From Fen-1298 sp963833465 (lineage in GTDB: Bacteria; Bacteroidota; Ignavibacteria; UBA10030): a DNA stretch of 64,000 bases. Shown here in pieces: positions 10,115-18,800 of the stretch. The DNA is taken from contig CAWHXW010000002.1 of NCBI GenBank assembly GCA_963833465.1, forward strand, positions 305,157 to 369,156, written 5' to 3'. How positions within the stretch are numbered: the stretch's first letter is position 1; each line of letters starts with the position of its first letter. The translations under genes were made by a program, and so were the position numbers. The notes beneath the pieces are model-generated. The model was given only the letters and a program-made list of their open reading frames with translations, ran no database searches and was not told the DNA's origin.

Positions 10115-10187
10115 TGCCCCGTAGTGTAATTGGCAACACGCCTGACTCTGGATCAGGAAAGTCTAGGTTCGACCCCTAGCGGGGCAG
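10115..10187 (+). tRNA. tRNA-Gln (anticodon CTG)
   Basis: A 73-nt cloverleaf. The acceptor arms tgccccg (10115-10121) and cggggca (10180-10186) pair fully; discriminator base G. The anticodon stem cctga/tcagg encloses the loop ctctgga, giving CTG (reads CAG, Gln). The T arm carries the gttcgac loop. The 3' CCA is not encoded. A second glutamine tRNA (TTG) lies at 18675. Confidence 0.95.
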
Positions 10188-10251
10188 CAAAATAATTATG
10201 AATTTCGGATTCTTAATTTTGAAATTGAAAATTTGAAATTCCTAATTAAAT

Positions 10252-10324
10252 GGCCTTATCGTCTAACGGTTTAGGACGTGACCCTCTCAAGGTCGAAATA
10301 CGGGTTCGATTCCCGTTAAGGCTA
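10252..10324 (+). tRNA. tRNA-Glu (anticodon CTC)
   Basis: A 73-nt cloverleaf 64 bases after tRNA-Gln. The acceptor arms ggcctta and taaggct pair with one G-U at the first position. The anticodon stem tgacc/ggtcg encloses ctctcaa, giving CTC (reads GAG, Glu). The T loop is gttcgat. CCA is not encoded. It is probably co-transcribed with the preceding tRNA. Confidence 0.94.
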
Positions 10325-10658
10325 CTGCTTCAGTTTTCCCCTTTTTGTTATTTATACGGTTTTACCATCTCAAATTCAAAATTTTTAACAAATTTTATTT
10401 GCTCCATTTTTTATCCATTCTCTGTATAAAACAAATTCAAATATCTTGCTAAAACCTGCGATTTATGCGTTTTTATCAAATATTCGGCATTTTTACTTCA
10501 ATATTTTCACTTTTTTAAAATCAAACATTTCATTTTTTAAATTTTTCTTATCTATTATCGTATGATTTTCATTTTTTCTTAAAATTTTATTTGCTCATTT
10601 CATTAAGAATCAATATTTTCCACAACGTTTTCTTACCACCATATAAAAGTGATATATT
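10325..10658. other. Very AT-rich gene-free spacer
   Basis: 334 bases dominated by A and T runs between tRNA-Glu and the alpha-mannosidase gene. No reading frame, clear hairpin or strong promoter match was found. The mannosidase start at 10659 has only a weak purine stretch (aaaagtg) upstream. Confidence 0.6.
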
Positions 10659-13600
10659 ATGGCAATTGATTTGCTTGAGCAGATACATCCGCATATAAAA
10701 GATTCAATCTATCCATTGCGAATTACTCTTCCGGATTGGAGGATGAAAGAGGGAGATATTCCTGATGCTGCATCTACTTCGCTGCATGATAAATCGTGGA
10801 CATCAATCAGAGTTCCATTTCAATGGGGAAAATACGATAAAACGTACTGGTTTCGGCAAACGATTACTATAACACAAAATTTTTCAGGAAAACCGCTTGT
10901 CTTGCTTCTTGATTTTCCCGAAGCGCTTCTTTACATCGACGGAAAACCATACCATGGCATAGATTTTAATCATAAAGAAGTTTTGATTTGCGAAAAAGCA
11001 AAGCTCAATGAACAATTCATCGTTGCCATTCAAGCGTACAGCGGACGAAAATATGAGCATAATACTTTCTCATTTGCAGAATTAGCAGTTCTTGACACAA
11101 CAGCGCGCCGCCTTGACAGTGCTTTAACTGTTCTTCAAGAACTTGATAAGTTAATAGATCATGGATCGTACGAATCGAAAAAGATTCGCGACCTTATTCA
11201 TCGAACTCTTATTTTTTTAAAATACTTTAAACCAGGCAGCGACGAATATCCCAATGCAATCCGCCGGGCTTATAATTTTCTTCTCAACACACTTGAAACA
11301 GAACTTAAAACTGCAATTCCTGGACTCGTCCATCTTATCGGTCATTCACATATTGACATCGCATGGCTGTGGACATTGCGCGAAACATCTAGAAAGTGTG
11401 CTCGTACATTTTCATCAGTATTGAGATTAATGGAAGAATTTCCGGAATTTAAATTCTCTCAAAGCCAGCCGATTCTTTATGAATTCATTAAACAGCAATA
11501 TCCAGATTTATACAAACAAATCAGTCAGCGTGTAGCAGATGAAAGATGGGAACCTCTTGGTTCAATGTTGACCGAAGCCGATTGCAATATTCCGAACGGT
11601 GAATCACTCGTTCGTCAAATTGCATTCGGAAAAAAGTTTTTCAAACAAGAATTTGGAATTGCTTCAAACATTCTCTGGCTTCCTGATTCGTTTGGATTCA
11701 ACTGGTCGCTGCCTCAGATACTTAAGAAATCCGGAATTAAATATTTTTACTCCTCCAAACTTTTATGGAATGATAAAACAAAATTCCCATATACATCGTT
11801 TTGGTGGCAGGGAGTTGATAAAACAAAAATCATTGCTCATTTATCCCCAGTAGGACTTGAAGGACAAATAACACCAAAGTCTATTCTGAAAAATGTAATT
11901 CCAGCACAGCAAGAATTGCCTGTACCGCCCACACTTCAAACATATGGATTCGGTGATGGCGGCGGCGGTCCAACAAAAGAAAACCTCGAATTCGCCGTCG
12001 TACTAAAAACGATCGTCGGATTGCCATCCTCGCCGCTTTCGTCTGTTCAAGAATTTTTCAAGCAGATAGAAGAACAATCTGAAAATCTTCCAACGTGGAA
12101 TAACGAGCTTTATCTTGAGACTCATCGCGGAACGTACACGACACATGCTAAAATTAAAAAAGAGAACCGCGAATGCGAGAATCTTCTTTATTCTTCAGAG
12201 CTTCTTTCCACGCTTGCAATGGTGTTCGGAAAGAACACTGCTGCACGGTATTATCCAAAACAGAAACTTGAAGAAGCATGGAAGAAACTGCTTCTCAATC
12301 AATTTCATGACATCATTGCCGGAGTTTCAATTAGCGATGTGTATAGAGACACACAAATAGATTATCAGAATATCAGGACAATTTGTTCGGAAATTATTGG
12401 TAATTGCATTCAAAGGTTATCTCTGCCCGCAAAGAAAAGTAAAACGGAATTTCATTTTTCTCTATTTAATTCATTGGGATGGCAGAGAAATGATTACGTA
12501 GAAATTTTTGTGAAGTCAAATAAAAAGAATTTTTTTATTGAAGACTCGGATGGAAAACCAGTTCAATATCAGATTGTTGAACATGCAAAGGCAGGGCAAA
12601 CACTGCTTTGTTTCGTAGAAAATCTTCCAGCATTCGGATTCAAACATCTTATTGTCCGCGCACGCTCAAATAAACCGGAATCAATCGAACCATGGGCTGC
12701 CGCGTCAAATAAATTAGAGACACCTTATTACAGGGTTCATATTGACAGCAAGGGCGCTATTAAATCGCTTTATGCAAAACAACTAAGGCGTGAATTATTT
12801 CAAAAGGGAAAAACAGGCAATATCTTTGCAACATTCCGCGATGTTCCTAAGCAGTGGGAAGCATGGAATATTGATTCCGAATATGAAAAGCATCGAATAG
12901 ATTTATGGAAAATAAAGCGATATAAAATAACTGAACAAGGCCCGCTGCGTGCAACGATCCGGCTTGAACTTAAAACTGAAAACGGTTCTGTTCTATCACA
13001 GAATATTCATTTTTATCATCACTCACCTCGAATAGATTTCCAAACATACGTCCGTTGGCAGGAAAAACAGGTATTGATGAAAGTCGCTTTCCCGTTCAAC
13101 ATGAAAATATCGAACATAACATACGGGATACAATTCGGCGCAATAAGCCGATCGTCGAAACCCCATTCAGATGAAGAAAGCGCAAAGTTTGAGGTGTCGG
13201 CTCAACAATGGGCAGATATATCTGATGCGAAATACGGCGTTAGTTTGCTGAATGACTGTAAATATGGCTACAGTGCAAAGGAGAATGCACTCCAATTGAC
13301 TTTATTAAGATCGCCGCATTATCCAAATCCTATCGATCCAATTCATTGTGACGAAGAATTAATAGACCAGGGCGAGCATACATTTTGTTATTCTCTTTTC
13401 CCTCACGGCGGCGATTGGACGAAAGGAGAAACAGTTCAAAGAGCGCGTGAAATTAATAATTCTGTATTATTTTTTCAAAGTCTTCAAACGAAAAATATTC
13501 CATCAATCCTTGAATCCTCGAAGCCGAACATTATTGTCGATGCCGTCAAGAAAGCTGAAGACAGCGAAGCCGTTATTATAAGAATGCACGAGGCGCATGG

Positions 13601-13781
13601 TGTTCCAACTAATACATCCCTCCGATTCGGTATTAATGTACCAGTCGCAATAGAATGCGATTTATTAGAGAATGAAGAAAAGCAACATAAGATTATCAAA
13701 TCAAAATTGGTTCTAAAATTTAGACCATTTGAGATTAAAACACTCAAACTGGCAGTAAAATCATCAAGAAAGAATCGTTAA
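10659..13781 (+). CDS. GH38 family alpha-mannosidase
   Basis: A retaining, zinc-dependent alpha-mannosidase that removes alpha-linked mannose. Residues 1-225 form the N-terminal beta domain; the catalytic domain opens with HSHIDIAWLW near 229-238 (zinc His and Asp) and has the probable nucleophile Asp in WLPDSFGFN near 343. The GH38 signature NQFHDIIAG follows near 546 (zinc His), and the C-terminal beta-sandwich domains run to the end. 1040 residues matches family members such as AMS1-type enzymes. No signal peptide is visible, so it is probably cytoplasmic. It is followed 44 bases later by a small ABC-type membrane protein; whether the two are functionally linked is unknown. The source of mannosides (storage, glycoprotein or imported) cannot be read from context. 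Confidence 0.94.
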   Translation: MAIDLLEQIHPHIKDSIYPLRITLPDWRMKEGDIPDAASTSLHDKSWTSIRVPFQWGKYDKTYWFRQTITITQNFSGKPLVLLLDFPEALLYIDGKPYHGIDFNHKEVLICEKAKLNEQFIVAIQAYSGRKYEHNTFSFAELAVLDTTARRLDSALTVLQELDKLIDHGSYESKKIRDLIHRTLIFLKYFKPGSDEYPNAIRRAYNFLLNTLETELKTAIPGLVHLIGHSHIDIAWLWTLRETSRKCARTFSSVLRLMEEFPEFKFSQSQPILYEFIKQQYPDLYKQISQRVADERWEPLGSMLTEADCNIPNGESLVRQIAFGKKFFKQEFGIASNILWLPDSFGFNWSLPQILKKSGIKYFYSSKLLWNDKTKFPYTSFWWQGVDKTKIIAHLSPVGLEGQITPKSILKNVIPAQQELPVPPTLQTYGFGDGGGGPTKENLEFAVVLKTIVGLPSSPLSSVQEFFKQIEEQSENLPTWNNELYLETHRGTYTTHAKIKKENRECENLLYSSELLSTLAMVFGKNTAARYYPKQKLEEAWKKLLLNQFHDIIAGVSISDVYRDTQIDYQNIRTICSEIIGNCIQRLSLPAKKSKTEFHFSLFNSLGWQRNDYVEIFVKSNKKNFFIEDSDGKPVQYQIVEHAKAGQTLLCFVENLPAFGFKHLIVRARSNKPESIEPWAAASNKLETPYYRVHIDSKGAIKSLYAKQLRRELFQKGKTGNIFATFRDVPKQWEAWNIDSEYEKHRIDLWKIKRYKITEQGPLRATIRLELKTENGSVLSQNIHFYHHSPRIDFQTYVRWQEKQVLMKVAFPFNMKISNITYGIQFGAISRSSKPHSDEESAKFEVSAQQWADISDAKYGVSLLNDCKYGYSAKENALQLTLLRSPHYPNPIDPIHCDEELIDQGEHTFCYSLFPHGGDWTKGETVQRAREINNSVLFFQSLQTKNIPSILESSKPNIIVDAVKKAEDSEAVIIRMHEAHGVPTNTSLRFGINVPVAIECDLLENEEKQHKIIKSKLVLKFRPFEIKTLKLAVKSSRKNR

Positions 13782-13825
13782 GAATTCTTTCAAAATGTTT
13801 ATGACTGAGATAAAAGAATTTTGCG

Positions 13826-14698
13826 ATGGAACTTACAGAACTGCTCGCTCGCTTCAAAAAAGGGATATCATTTGCTATAAGTCTCGTAATTATCGAGCAC
13901 GTTGCATGGATTGTTGAACCGGCCGTATTTGGAAAAGTAATTGATGCTTTAATCGAACGTGCTTCTGGTCAGGTCGATAGTTTAAATACATCATTGTTTC
14001 CTCTGTATTTATGGATTGGCGTCTTCGCCATCAACTCCGGCACTGGAGTTATACGGCGAATCGTTGACCAAAAAATCTATCTTGAAATGTTCACTAATTT
14101 GGCAACAGACATTTCTACTGTTGCGCAGGAAAAAAAATTCAGCATTTCTAAAACTGCGGCGCTTGCTCAGTTATCAGAGCAGTATATTACTTTTTTCCAG
14201 TACCGCGTTCCGGAAATTATTGAGCAGGTTGTCCAAATCGGTGGGGCTGTCATCGCACTTGCGGTGTTTGATTGGCGAATCTCCATTACATGCCTGACCA
14301 TCGTTTTTCCACTTATGTTGATAAACAGGATTTATATGCGAAGAGTCAGTGCGCTGCAAAAAGATTCACATGATACATTTGAGAACGCGTACGATGTGTT
14401 TTCTACACAGAGACCGGAAGAAATCCATAATTATTACGCAAAATCTGCAAGCATTAAACAGAAGATAGCAAATTGGGGTGCGCTTAATTTTGGGATGATG
14501 CGGTTTATTTTACTTTTTATCTTTCTTGTTGTTCTCTACATTTCCATTGATCTGGACGATTTTTCTACAGGCAGTATCTATTCTATCGTTGCATACATTT
14601 GGACATTTATAACATCCTCCGAGTATCTTCCGGAATTGATGGAAAGCTGGACATCTCTAAAAGATGTTTCCAACCGTTTGAATCAGGCATCTCTTTAA
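13826..14698 (+). CDS. ABC transporter six-transmembrane domain protein without ATPase
   Basis: 290 residues that form the transmembrane half of an ABC exporter (ABC_membrane_3-type), with about six helices (for example IVIIEHVAWIVEPAVFGKVID, LYLWIGVFAINSG, and RFILLFIFLVVLYISI). No Walker A, signature or Walker B motif follows; the gene stops at the end of the membrane domain, as stand-alone members of this family do. No ATPase gene is adjacent. I therefore annotate the fold rather than transport. It is the last plus-strand gene before a convergent receiver 8 bases away. It may interact with a separately encoded ATPase or have lost transport function. Confidence 0.8.
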   Translation: MELTELLARFKKGISFAISLVIIEHVAWIVEPAVFGKVIDALIERASGQVDSLNTSLFPLYLWIGVFAINSGTGVIRRIVDQKIYLEMFTNLATDISTVAQEKKFSISKTAALAQLSEQYITFFQYRVPEIIEQVVQIGGAVIALAVFDWRISITCLTIVFPLMLINRIYMRRVSALQKDSHDTFENAYDVFSTQRPEEIHNYYAKSASIKQKIANWGALNFGMMRFILLFIFLVVLYISIDLDDFSTGSIYSIVAYIWTFITSSEYLPELMESWTSLKDVSNRLNQASL

Positions 14699-14705
14699 TA
14701 ATTGT

Positions 14706-15089
14706 TCATTTTGTTGATCCATCGAGCAAACCACGAACTATCGTAATAATTTGTGTTGAGTTGTACGGTTTTTGAATAAAATCCACTGCGCCAGATTTGA
14801 TTATATCATCTCTTAACTCCGAATTAAAAAAACCACTCGCAAGAATTCCTTTTAATTCTGGATTAATCTTCTTCATAATTAGGAATGCCTCCCAGCCGCC
14901 GAGACGCGGCAAACCAAGATCGGTTAACACTATTCCGATTTCATCATTATGCGCTGTGAATATTTCCATAGCTTCCACACCATCCACTGCCACAAAAACT
15001 TTAATTCCATTTTCTTCCAGTACCATTCTTAGAAGATCTCTCAGATTATCCTCATCTTCTACAATTAGAACTGTACCTCGGTTATTCAC
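14706..15089 (-). CDS. Orphan single-domain response regulator
   Basis: A stand-alone receiver of 127 residues with acidic pocket E11-D12, phospho-acceptor D57 (VLTDLGLP), switch Ser at about 85 and K107 (FIQKPYN). There is no output domain. The stretch around LTDLGLP and the ending with KPYN is strikingly like the C-terminal receiver of the hybrid kinase at 4500-6584 (LTDLGLP, LYKPYD), so it probably arose by duplication of such a domain and may be phosphorylated by that pathway. It has no kinase neighbour; the flanking genes are an ABC membrane protein (convergent) and the polyferredoxin cluster 280 bases upstream. Confidence 0.9.
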   Translation of the reverse strand: MNNRGTVLIVEDEDNLRDLLRMVLEENGIKVFVAVDGVEAMEIFTAHNDEIGIVLTDLGLPRLGGWEAFLIMKKINPELKGILASGFFNSELRDDIIKSGAVDFIQKPYNSTQIITIVRGLLDGSTK

Positions 15090-15368
15090 AAATTCTAATT
15101 CCCATTACGTTGTAATTCTAAATAAAGTATCTTATTTATGTACCTTTATTGAATTTCTTAATGACAATGCTTAAGTGTAATTGTTCTCATCAATATGAAA
15201 ATCTTTTGGGTACGCCTGCACACGAAAATGATTCAGCATATAAGTGTGTTTCCCAATTAAAAGATATAAATGGTAGAACACTTTCGCCTGTTTGCTTCAT
15301 TTTGCGGCAGGATTCATTTAATTTATATTAGTGTACCTTGAATATTACGAAAATGCAATACGATGATT

Positions 15369-16424
15369 TTAAAAAGGAAAATCTTGCTTGCTATCGAATG
15401 ACGGTTCAATCTTTTCAGACTTAGGTTTCTTTGCTGTCATATGAACAAGATTGCTGTTCACGTAAATCGCCTTCCTCGGCTGAACCGGACAAGCATGTTC
15501 ACATGCACCGCAACCAATACAGATTTCGTCATTAACCTCTGGAATAACAAGCTGCTGCTCGTACGGGACCATCTTTACAGCTTTTGTCGGACAATGCTCT
15601 GAACATGCGCCGCAGTCTTTTTTCTTCGTAAACACGATGCAGTCGTCTTTAATAAATTGTGCTTTCCCAATTTGAACTTGTTTTTTAGTATTTGAATCGA
15701 GCGGCAGAATTGCACCTGTCGGGCATACCTGCCCGCAAATGACACAATCGAAATTGCAATAGCTTGCTGCATAATTCATTTTCGGTTGTAATATTCCTGC
15801 AATTCCATAATCAAGAAATGACGGCAGCAATACCTGTGTTGGACAAGAGCTGACACACAAATGACATGCAGTGCAGTGGCTTGAAAAATGCTCTACACTT
15901 ATCGAACCGGGAGGTGAAATTGGATGTTTATGACTTTCATCAAAATCTCTGTGATTTATCACTGCGATGCTATCATTATCTGGTTGCGGCAACAGCAAAC
16001 AGATTACAGGTAAAACAGATGTCTTTAAAACTTTCCGACGTCCCTCATTTATTATCGGTAGAATATTTGAAGTTTTTTTCCATCTTCCTTGATAACTCAT
16101 TCCAACTGTCGGGCAAGCATCAATGCAGTTGAAACATCCGACGCACGCTGCAAAATCAACTTCTAATAAATCACTATTTATGCAATTTGCTTTGCATACT
16201 CTTTCGCATAATCCGCATTCTTTACAATTACTTCTATCTATCACTATTTTGAAAATTGAGAACCTTGAAATAATTCCAAGCAATGCTCCCGCCGGACAAA
16301 GCAAATTACAAAACAATCTTCCATGTCTGTAAGAAAGATATAAAACTAAAATAAGAAAACTTACAGATGAAAGAATTGAGATAATCGTAATGTGAAGAAG
16401 TGGAATCTGAAAAAGAAAAATCAA
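15369..16424 (-). CDS. NapH-like membrane polyferredoxin, C-terminal part (frameshifted gene)
   Basis: Carries the redox part of a membrane iron-sulfur protein. After a membrane helix and the motif RHGRLFCNLLCPAG come paired [4Fe-4S] ligands (CKECGLCERVC, CVGCFNCIDAC), a linker starting RRKVLKTS that looks like an embedded twin-arginine or membrane segment, then four more Cys clusters (CTACHLCVSSC, CVICGQVC, CGACSEHC, CIGCGACEHAC). The upstream continuation YLANNVLENILGL lies in this frame beyond the apparent Met start, so the true N-terminus is in the next entry and the two join near 16466-16474. It would carry electrons between the membrane and the periplasmic or cytoplasmic DUF362 partner. 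NapH and NapG-like parts appear fused in one protein. Confidence 0.8.
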   Translation of the reverse strand: MIFLFQIPLLHITIISILSSVSFLILVLYLSYRHGRLFCNLLCPAGALLGIISRFSIFKIVIDRSNCKECGLCERVCKANCINSDLLEVDFAACVGCFNCIDACPTVGMSYQGRWKKTSNILPIINEGRRKVLKTSVLPVICLLLPQPDNDSIAVINHRDFDESHKHPISPPGSISVEHFSSHCTACHLCVSSCPTQVLLPSFLDYGIAGILQPKMNYAASYCNFDCVICGQVCPTGAILPLDSNTKKQVQIGKAQFIKDDCIVFTKKKDCGACSEHCPTKAVKMVPYEQQLVIPEVNDEICIGCGACEHACPVQPRKAIYVNSNLVHMTAKKPKSEKIEPSFDSKQDFPF

Positions 16425-16455
16425 ACCGAAAAGTCCAAGAATATTCTCCAGTACG

Positions 16456-16926
16456 TTATTTGCCAGGTACTACAGATGGGCTGACCAGATTAGAAAGAAT
16501 TCTGCCGTAATTACTAAATGGCTCAAAAAGATTTAGCAGAATTATGCTTCCCGTAAAAGAAAACACTGCTGTGAAAAGAAATAATGTGTAATGAATTGAA
16601 TAAGATTGCTTTTTAAATTTGAACCGACGGCGGCGATTGATTTGTTTGGCAATTCTAATGAAAATATCCTGCAATATTCCCAGCGGACAGATTATTGAAC
16701 AATAAACTCTTCCATATAGCAAAGTTAAAAGTAGAACAAAGATTACTCCAAATGATGCACTGCTGAATAAAATCAAAGTTCGTATTAATGAAGGTACAAG
16801 CTGCGTTGAAGCCAGAAAGGTATGCAATCCTAATGGAATTATATTGCCAAAATCAAGAAAGAGGAAGCTTATTGAGATAAAAAATATGATCGCAAAACCG
16901 ACGCGAACTTTTTTTAGCCACTGCAA
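16456..16926 (-). CDS. NapH-like membrane polyferredoxin, N-terminal part (frameshifted gene)
   Basis: First 156 residues of the membrane iron-sulfur protein. It has three membrane helices (VGFAIIFFISISFLFLDF, TLILFSSASFGVIFVLLL, LFLFTAVFSFTGSIILL) and the repeat motif GRVYCSIICPLGILQD, which is duplicated in the downstream fragment as GRLFCNLLCPAG; this doubled Cys-rich motif is typical of NapH/CcoG-type proteins. The frame ends with a stop just after LVSPSVVPGK, while family-like sequence resumes at once in another frame, so a one-base indel near 16466-16474 is the simplest explanation. The full product would be about 515 residues. It starts 9 bases after the DUF362 gene stop and belongs to that operon. 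Confidence 0.8.
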   Translation of the reverse strand: MQWLKKVRVGFAIIFFISISFLFLDFGNIIPLGLHTFLASTQLVPSLIRTLILFSSASFGVIFVLLLTLLYGRVYCSIICPLGILQDIFIRIAKQINRRRRFKFKKQSYSIHYTLFLFTAVFSFTGSIILLNLFEPFSNYGRILSNLVSPSVVPGK

Positions 16927-16935
16927 AACATCACC

Positions 16936-17859
16936 TCAAACCGTCATTCGCTTGATACGGATGTTTTCCAAATCCATTCTGCCAACTTTTTGATCAGCAG
17001 CAAGTTTAATATAACGAACATCAGATGGATTCAATCCAAATAGTTTTGTTGCAGCAGTATCAATAGCTACTATATCCGTAGAAATCAATAAAGATTTCAT
17101 CATTACTTCATCTTCTACAGAGACACCGCGAGGCCCGTTTTGTTTCATAACATTATAAGCATCAACCACATTGAGTGCAGGCTTGCGGAAAGTCGCAAAG
17201 TCGGCAATGCATTGATGCAAATCGTTACTATGCCAGTTACCACGATCCCAAACATTGCCCATTAGATTTTTCATCGCAATTGTCAGCCGAGCACTATTAT
17301 GAGATTTAAGGACAGGAACGTTAATAAAAACGTCTGCTCCAAGAATAAGTTCGTGTTCTTTTGCTTTCTTAAGACTTTTACCATTTGGTATTGAAACCTC
17401 ATGATAATAACTTTCAGTATGTGCTGGCGCAATTTTCCCTCCCGAATCTTTGACTGCCGATTCGATCCCACTGTTTTTGTAACACCTTTGCCAATTATCA
17501 CACGTATGGTCAAGAACATAGATTTCACTTGCGCCGGCGTTACAGCATTGTCGAACAATTTCCGCTATCAATTTTGGATTAGTATTACCTGCACGTTCCG
17601 GACCGACATCCCATCCAATATTCGGCTTGATGACAACTTTCTGACCTTTCTTCACAAACGAACGGATCCCGCCGAGCACTTCTATTCCCTTTTGAAACAT
17701 CGCATCCGGCTCACCGCCTTTGATGGCTACTAAATCAAATTGAACCTTATCAGCAGAATCATAGACTGCTGAAAAAAGATTTTCATATTTACCCGCGAGT
17801 GCCGCACCAGCGACCACAGAGGCACCAAAACTTTTTTTAAAGAATGTTCTTCGATCCAT
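16936..17859 (-). CDS. DUF362 domain protein with Tat signal
   Basis: 307 residues beginning MDRRTFFKKSFGASVVAGAA, a twin-arginine export signal (RRTFFK followed by a hydrophobic stretch), so the folded protein is probably exported. The body is a DUF362 domain with KPNIGWDVGPERAGNT and VPVLKSHNSARLTIAMKNLMG signatures. DUF362 proteins are often found next to polyferredoxins, as here, and some carry iron-sulfur clusters, but this copy lacks an obvious ferredoxin motif; the clusters are supplied by the downstream gene. The reaction is unknown. The two tandem TatA genes at 33.7-34.2 kb show that the export route exists in this organism. Confidence 0.85.
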   Translation of the reverse strand: MDRRTFFKKSFGASVVAGAALAGKYENLFSAVYDSADKVQFDLVAIKGGEPDAMFQKGIEVLGGIRSFVKKGQKVVIKPNIGWDVGPERAGNTNPKLIAEIVRQCCNAGASEIYVLDHTCDNWQRCYKNSGIESAVKDSGGKIAPAHTESYYHEVSIPNGKSLKKAKEHELILGADVFINVPVLKSHNSARLTIAMKNLMGNVWDRGNWHSNDLHQCIADFATFRKPALNVVDAYNVMKQNGPRGVSVEDEVMMKSLLISTDIVAIDTAATKLFGLNPSDVRYIKLAADQKVGRMDLENIRIKRMTV

Positions 17860-17925
17860 GGTGAACTCCTATATTTTAAACCAGAATATATTCAAAGCAT
17901 GCCATACATTCAGTGAATATAATCC

Positions 17926-18498
17926 TTAACGCATTTTTAATCGACGGCAATAAGCATGTGCTATCGCAGCAGCACTGATAATCTTTACTCCATCCCACCA
18001 AGAGAATATTAAAAATCCAGATTGAAAAGAACTCAGCCAATTGTGAAAATAGAGAAAGTTCAGTTGAATAGTTCCAAATAAAAAAATAATTAAAGAACCG
18101 ATAGACATTGAAATCAGCATCCACCAGTATTCCTTGCGAATGCTTGTAAGGTGACCAACTATAAATGCTGCAATCGGAAATGAGAGCAAATATCCGCCGG
18201 TCGGCCCTAATATTCTTGTAATGCCAAATGCAGTGCCTGAAAATACCGGCAATCCAATTGCACCAAGGAGTAAATAGAAGCCCATGCTAATAGCACCGCT
18301 TCGTTTTCCAAGAAGCGCACCAGCCGAGAAAACAAAAAATGTCTGCATAGTAAATGGTACCGGTTGGTTGGGTATTTCAATTTGTGCTCCGATTGCCATA
18401 AGCACTGCAAATGTGAACGCCCAGAAAGTCTGAATAAATATTCTTTCATCTTGTAGACTTAGCACTTTTGAAACAATCTGGTTCCTTATCTCGATCAT
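17926..18498 (-). CDS. bioY: BioY biotin transporter substrate-binding component
   Basis: A six-helix S component of an ECF-type biotin importer. Family signatures are QIEIPNQPVPFTMQTFFV near the N-terminus, GAISMGFYLLLGAIGLPVF, and GPTGGYLLSFPIAAF. I chose the ATG at 18498 because GGAG lies 6 bases upstream; an ATG two codons earlier (18504) directly abuts the GGAG and is less likely. No EcfA/EcfT genes are nearby; solitary BioY can work with a shared energising module. It would supply biotin from outside. It is divergent from the tRNA-Gln/prs operon. Confidence 0.93.
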   Translation of the reverse strand: MIEIRNQIVSKVLSLQDERIFIQTFWAFTFAVLMAIGAQIEIPNQPVPFTMQTFFVFSAGALLGKRSGAISMGFYLLLGAIGLPVFSGTAFGITRILGPTGGYLLSFPIAAFIVGHLTSIRKEYWWMLISMSIGSLIIFLFGTIQLNFLYFHNWLSSFQSGFLIFSWWDGVKIISAAAIAHAYCRRLKMR

Positions 18499-18592
18499 TT
18501 TCATCTCCGTTTTTATTTACTTTTCATTGCACTGAATTCAAATTAGACAAATGTGGCAATAAAATCAAACCTCGATAGTATTCTTTTCTTGT

Positions 18593-18621
18593 TTGACTTA
18601 GAGGTGTTTTTTCGATATATT
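18593..18621 (+). promoter_or_regulatory. Sigma-70-like promoter upstream of tRNA-Gln and prs
   Basis: TTGACT (18593-18598) and TATATT (18616-18621) are separated by exactly 17 bases, near the ideal -35/-10 arrangement. Transcription would start around 18628 and run into tRNA-Gln and prs. It is the best promoter match I found in the window. The start point falls at the foot of the hairpin described next. Confidence 0.65.
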
Positions 18622-18625
18622 TTTT

Positions 18626-18653
18626 AACCAACTCTTTATGGAGTTGGTTTTTT
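18626..18653 (+). terminator. Terminator-like hairpin directly after the promoter
   Basis: The arms aaccaactc (18626-18634) and gagttggtt (18641-18649) pair perfectly around a 6-base loop, and the 3' arm runs into six T residues (18648-18653). This is a plus-strand intrinsic-terminator shape, yet no plus-strand gene lies just upstream (bioY is divergent), and the promoter ends only 5 bases before it. It could protect the chromosome from upstream read-through, act as an attenuator for the tRNA/prs transcript, or be a 5' leader structure. Confidence 0.6.
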
Positions 18654-18674
18654 ATGGTGTAGTCCAGATACTAT

Positions 18675-18746
<72 letters not shown>

Positions 18747-18800
18747 CATGGATTTGTTTTATAAGAAAAATAAAATGAATATTATATAAATAGGAAGACG

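Noticed and set aside
10659..13781. Other alpha-glycosidase families for the large hydrolase gene
   Set aside because: HSHIDIAWLW, WLPDSFGFN and NQFHDI together identify GH38.
15149..15331. Small plus-strand reading frame upstream of the polyferredoxin operon
   Set aside because: No ribosome-binding site, no recognisable motif and ordinary AT-rich composition; probably the promoter region of the orphan receiver.
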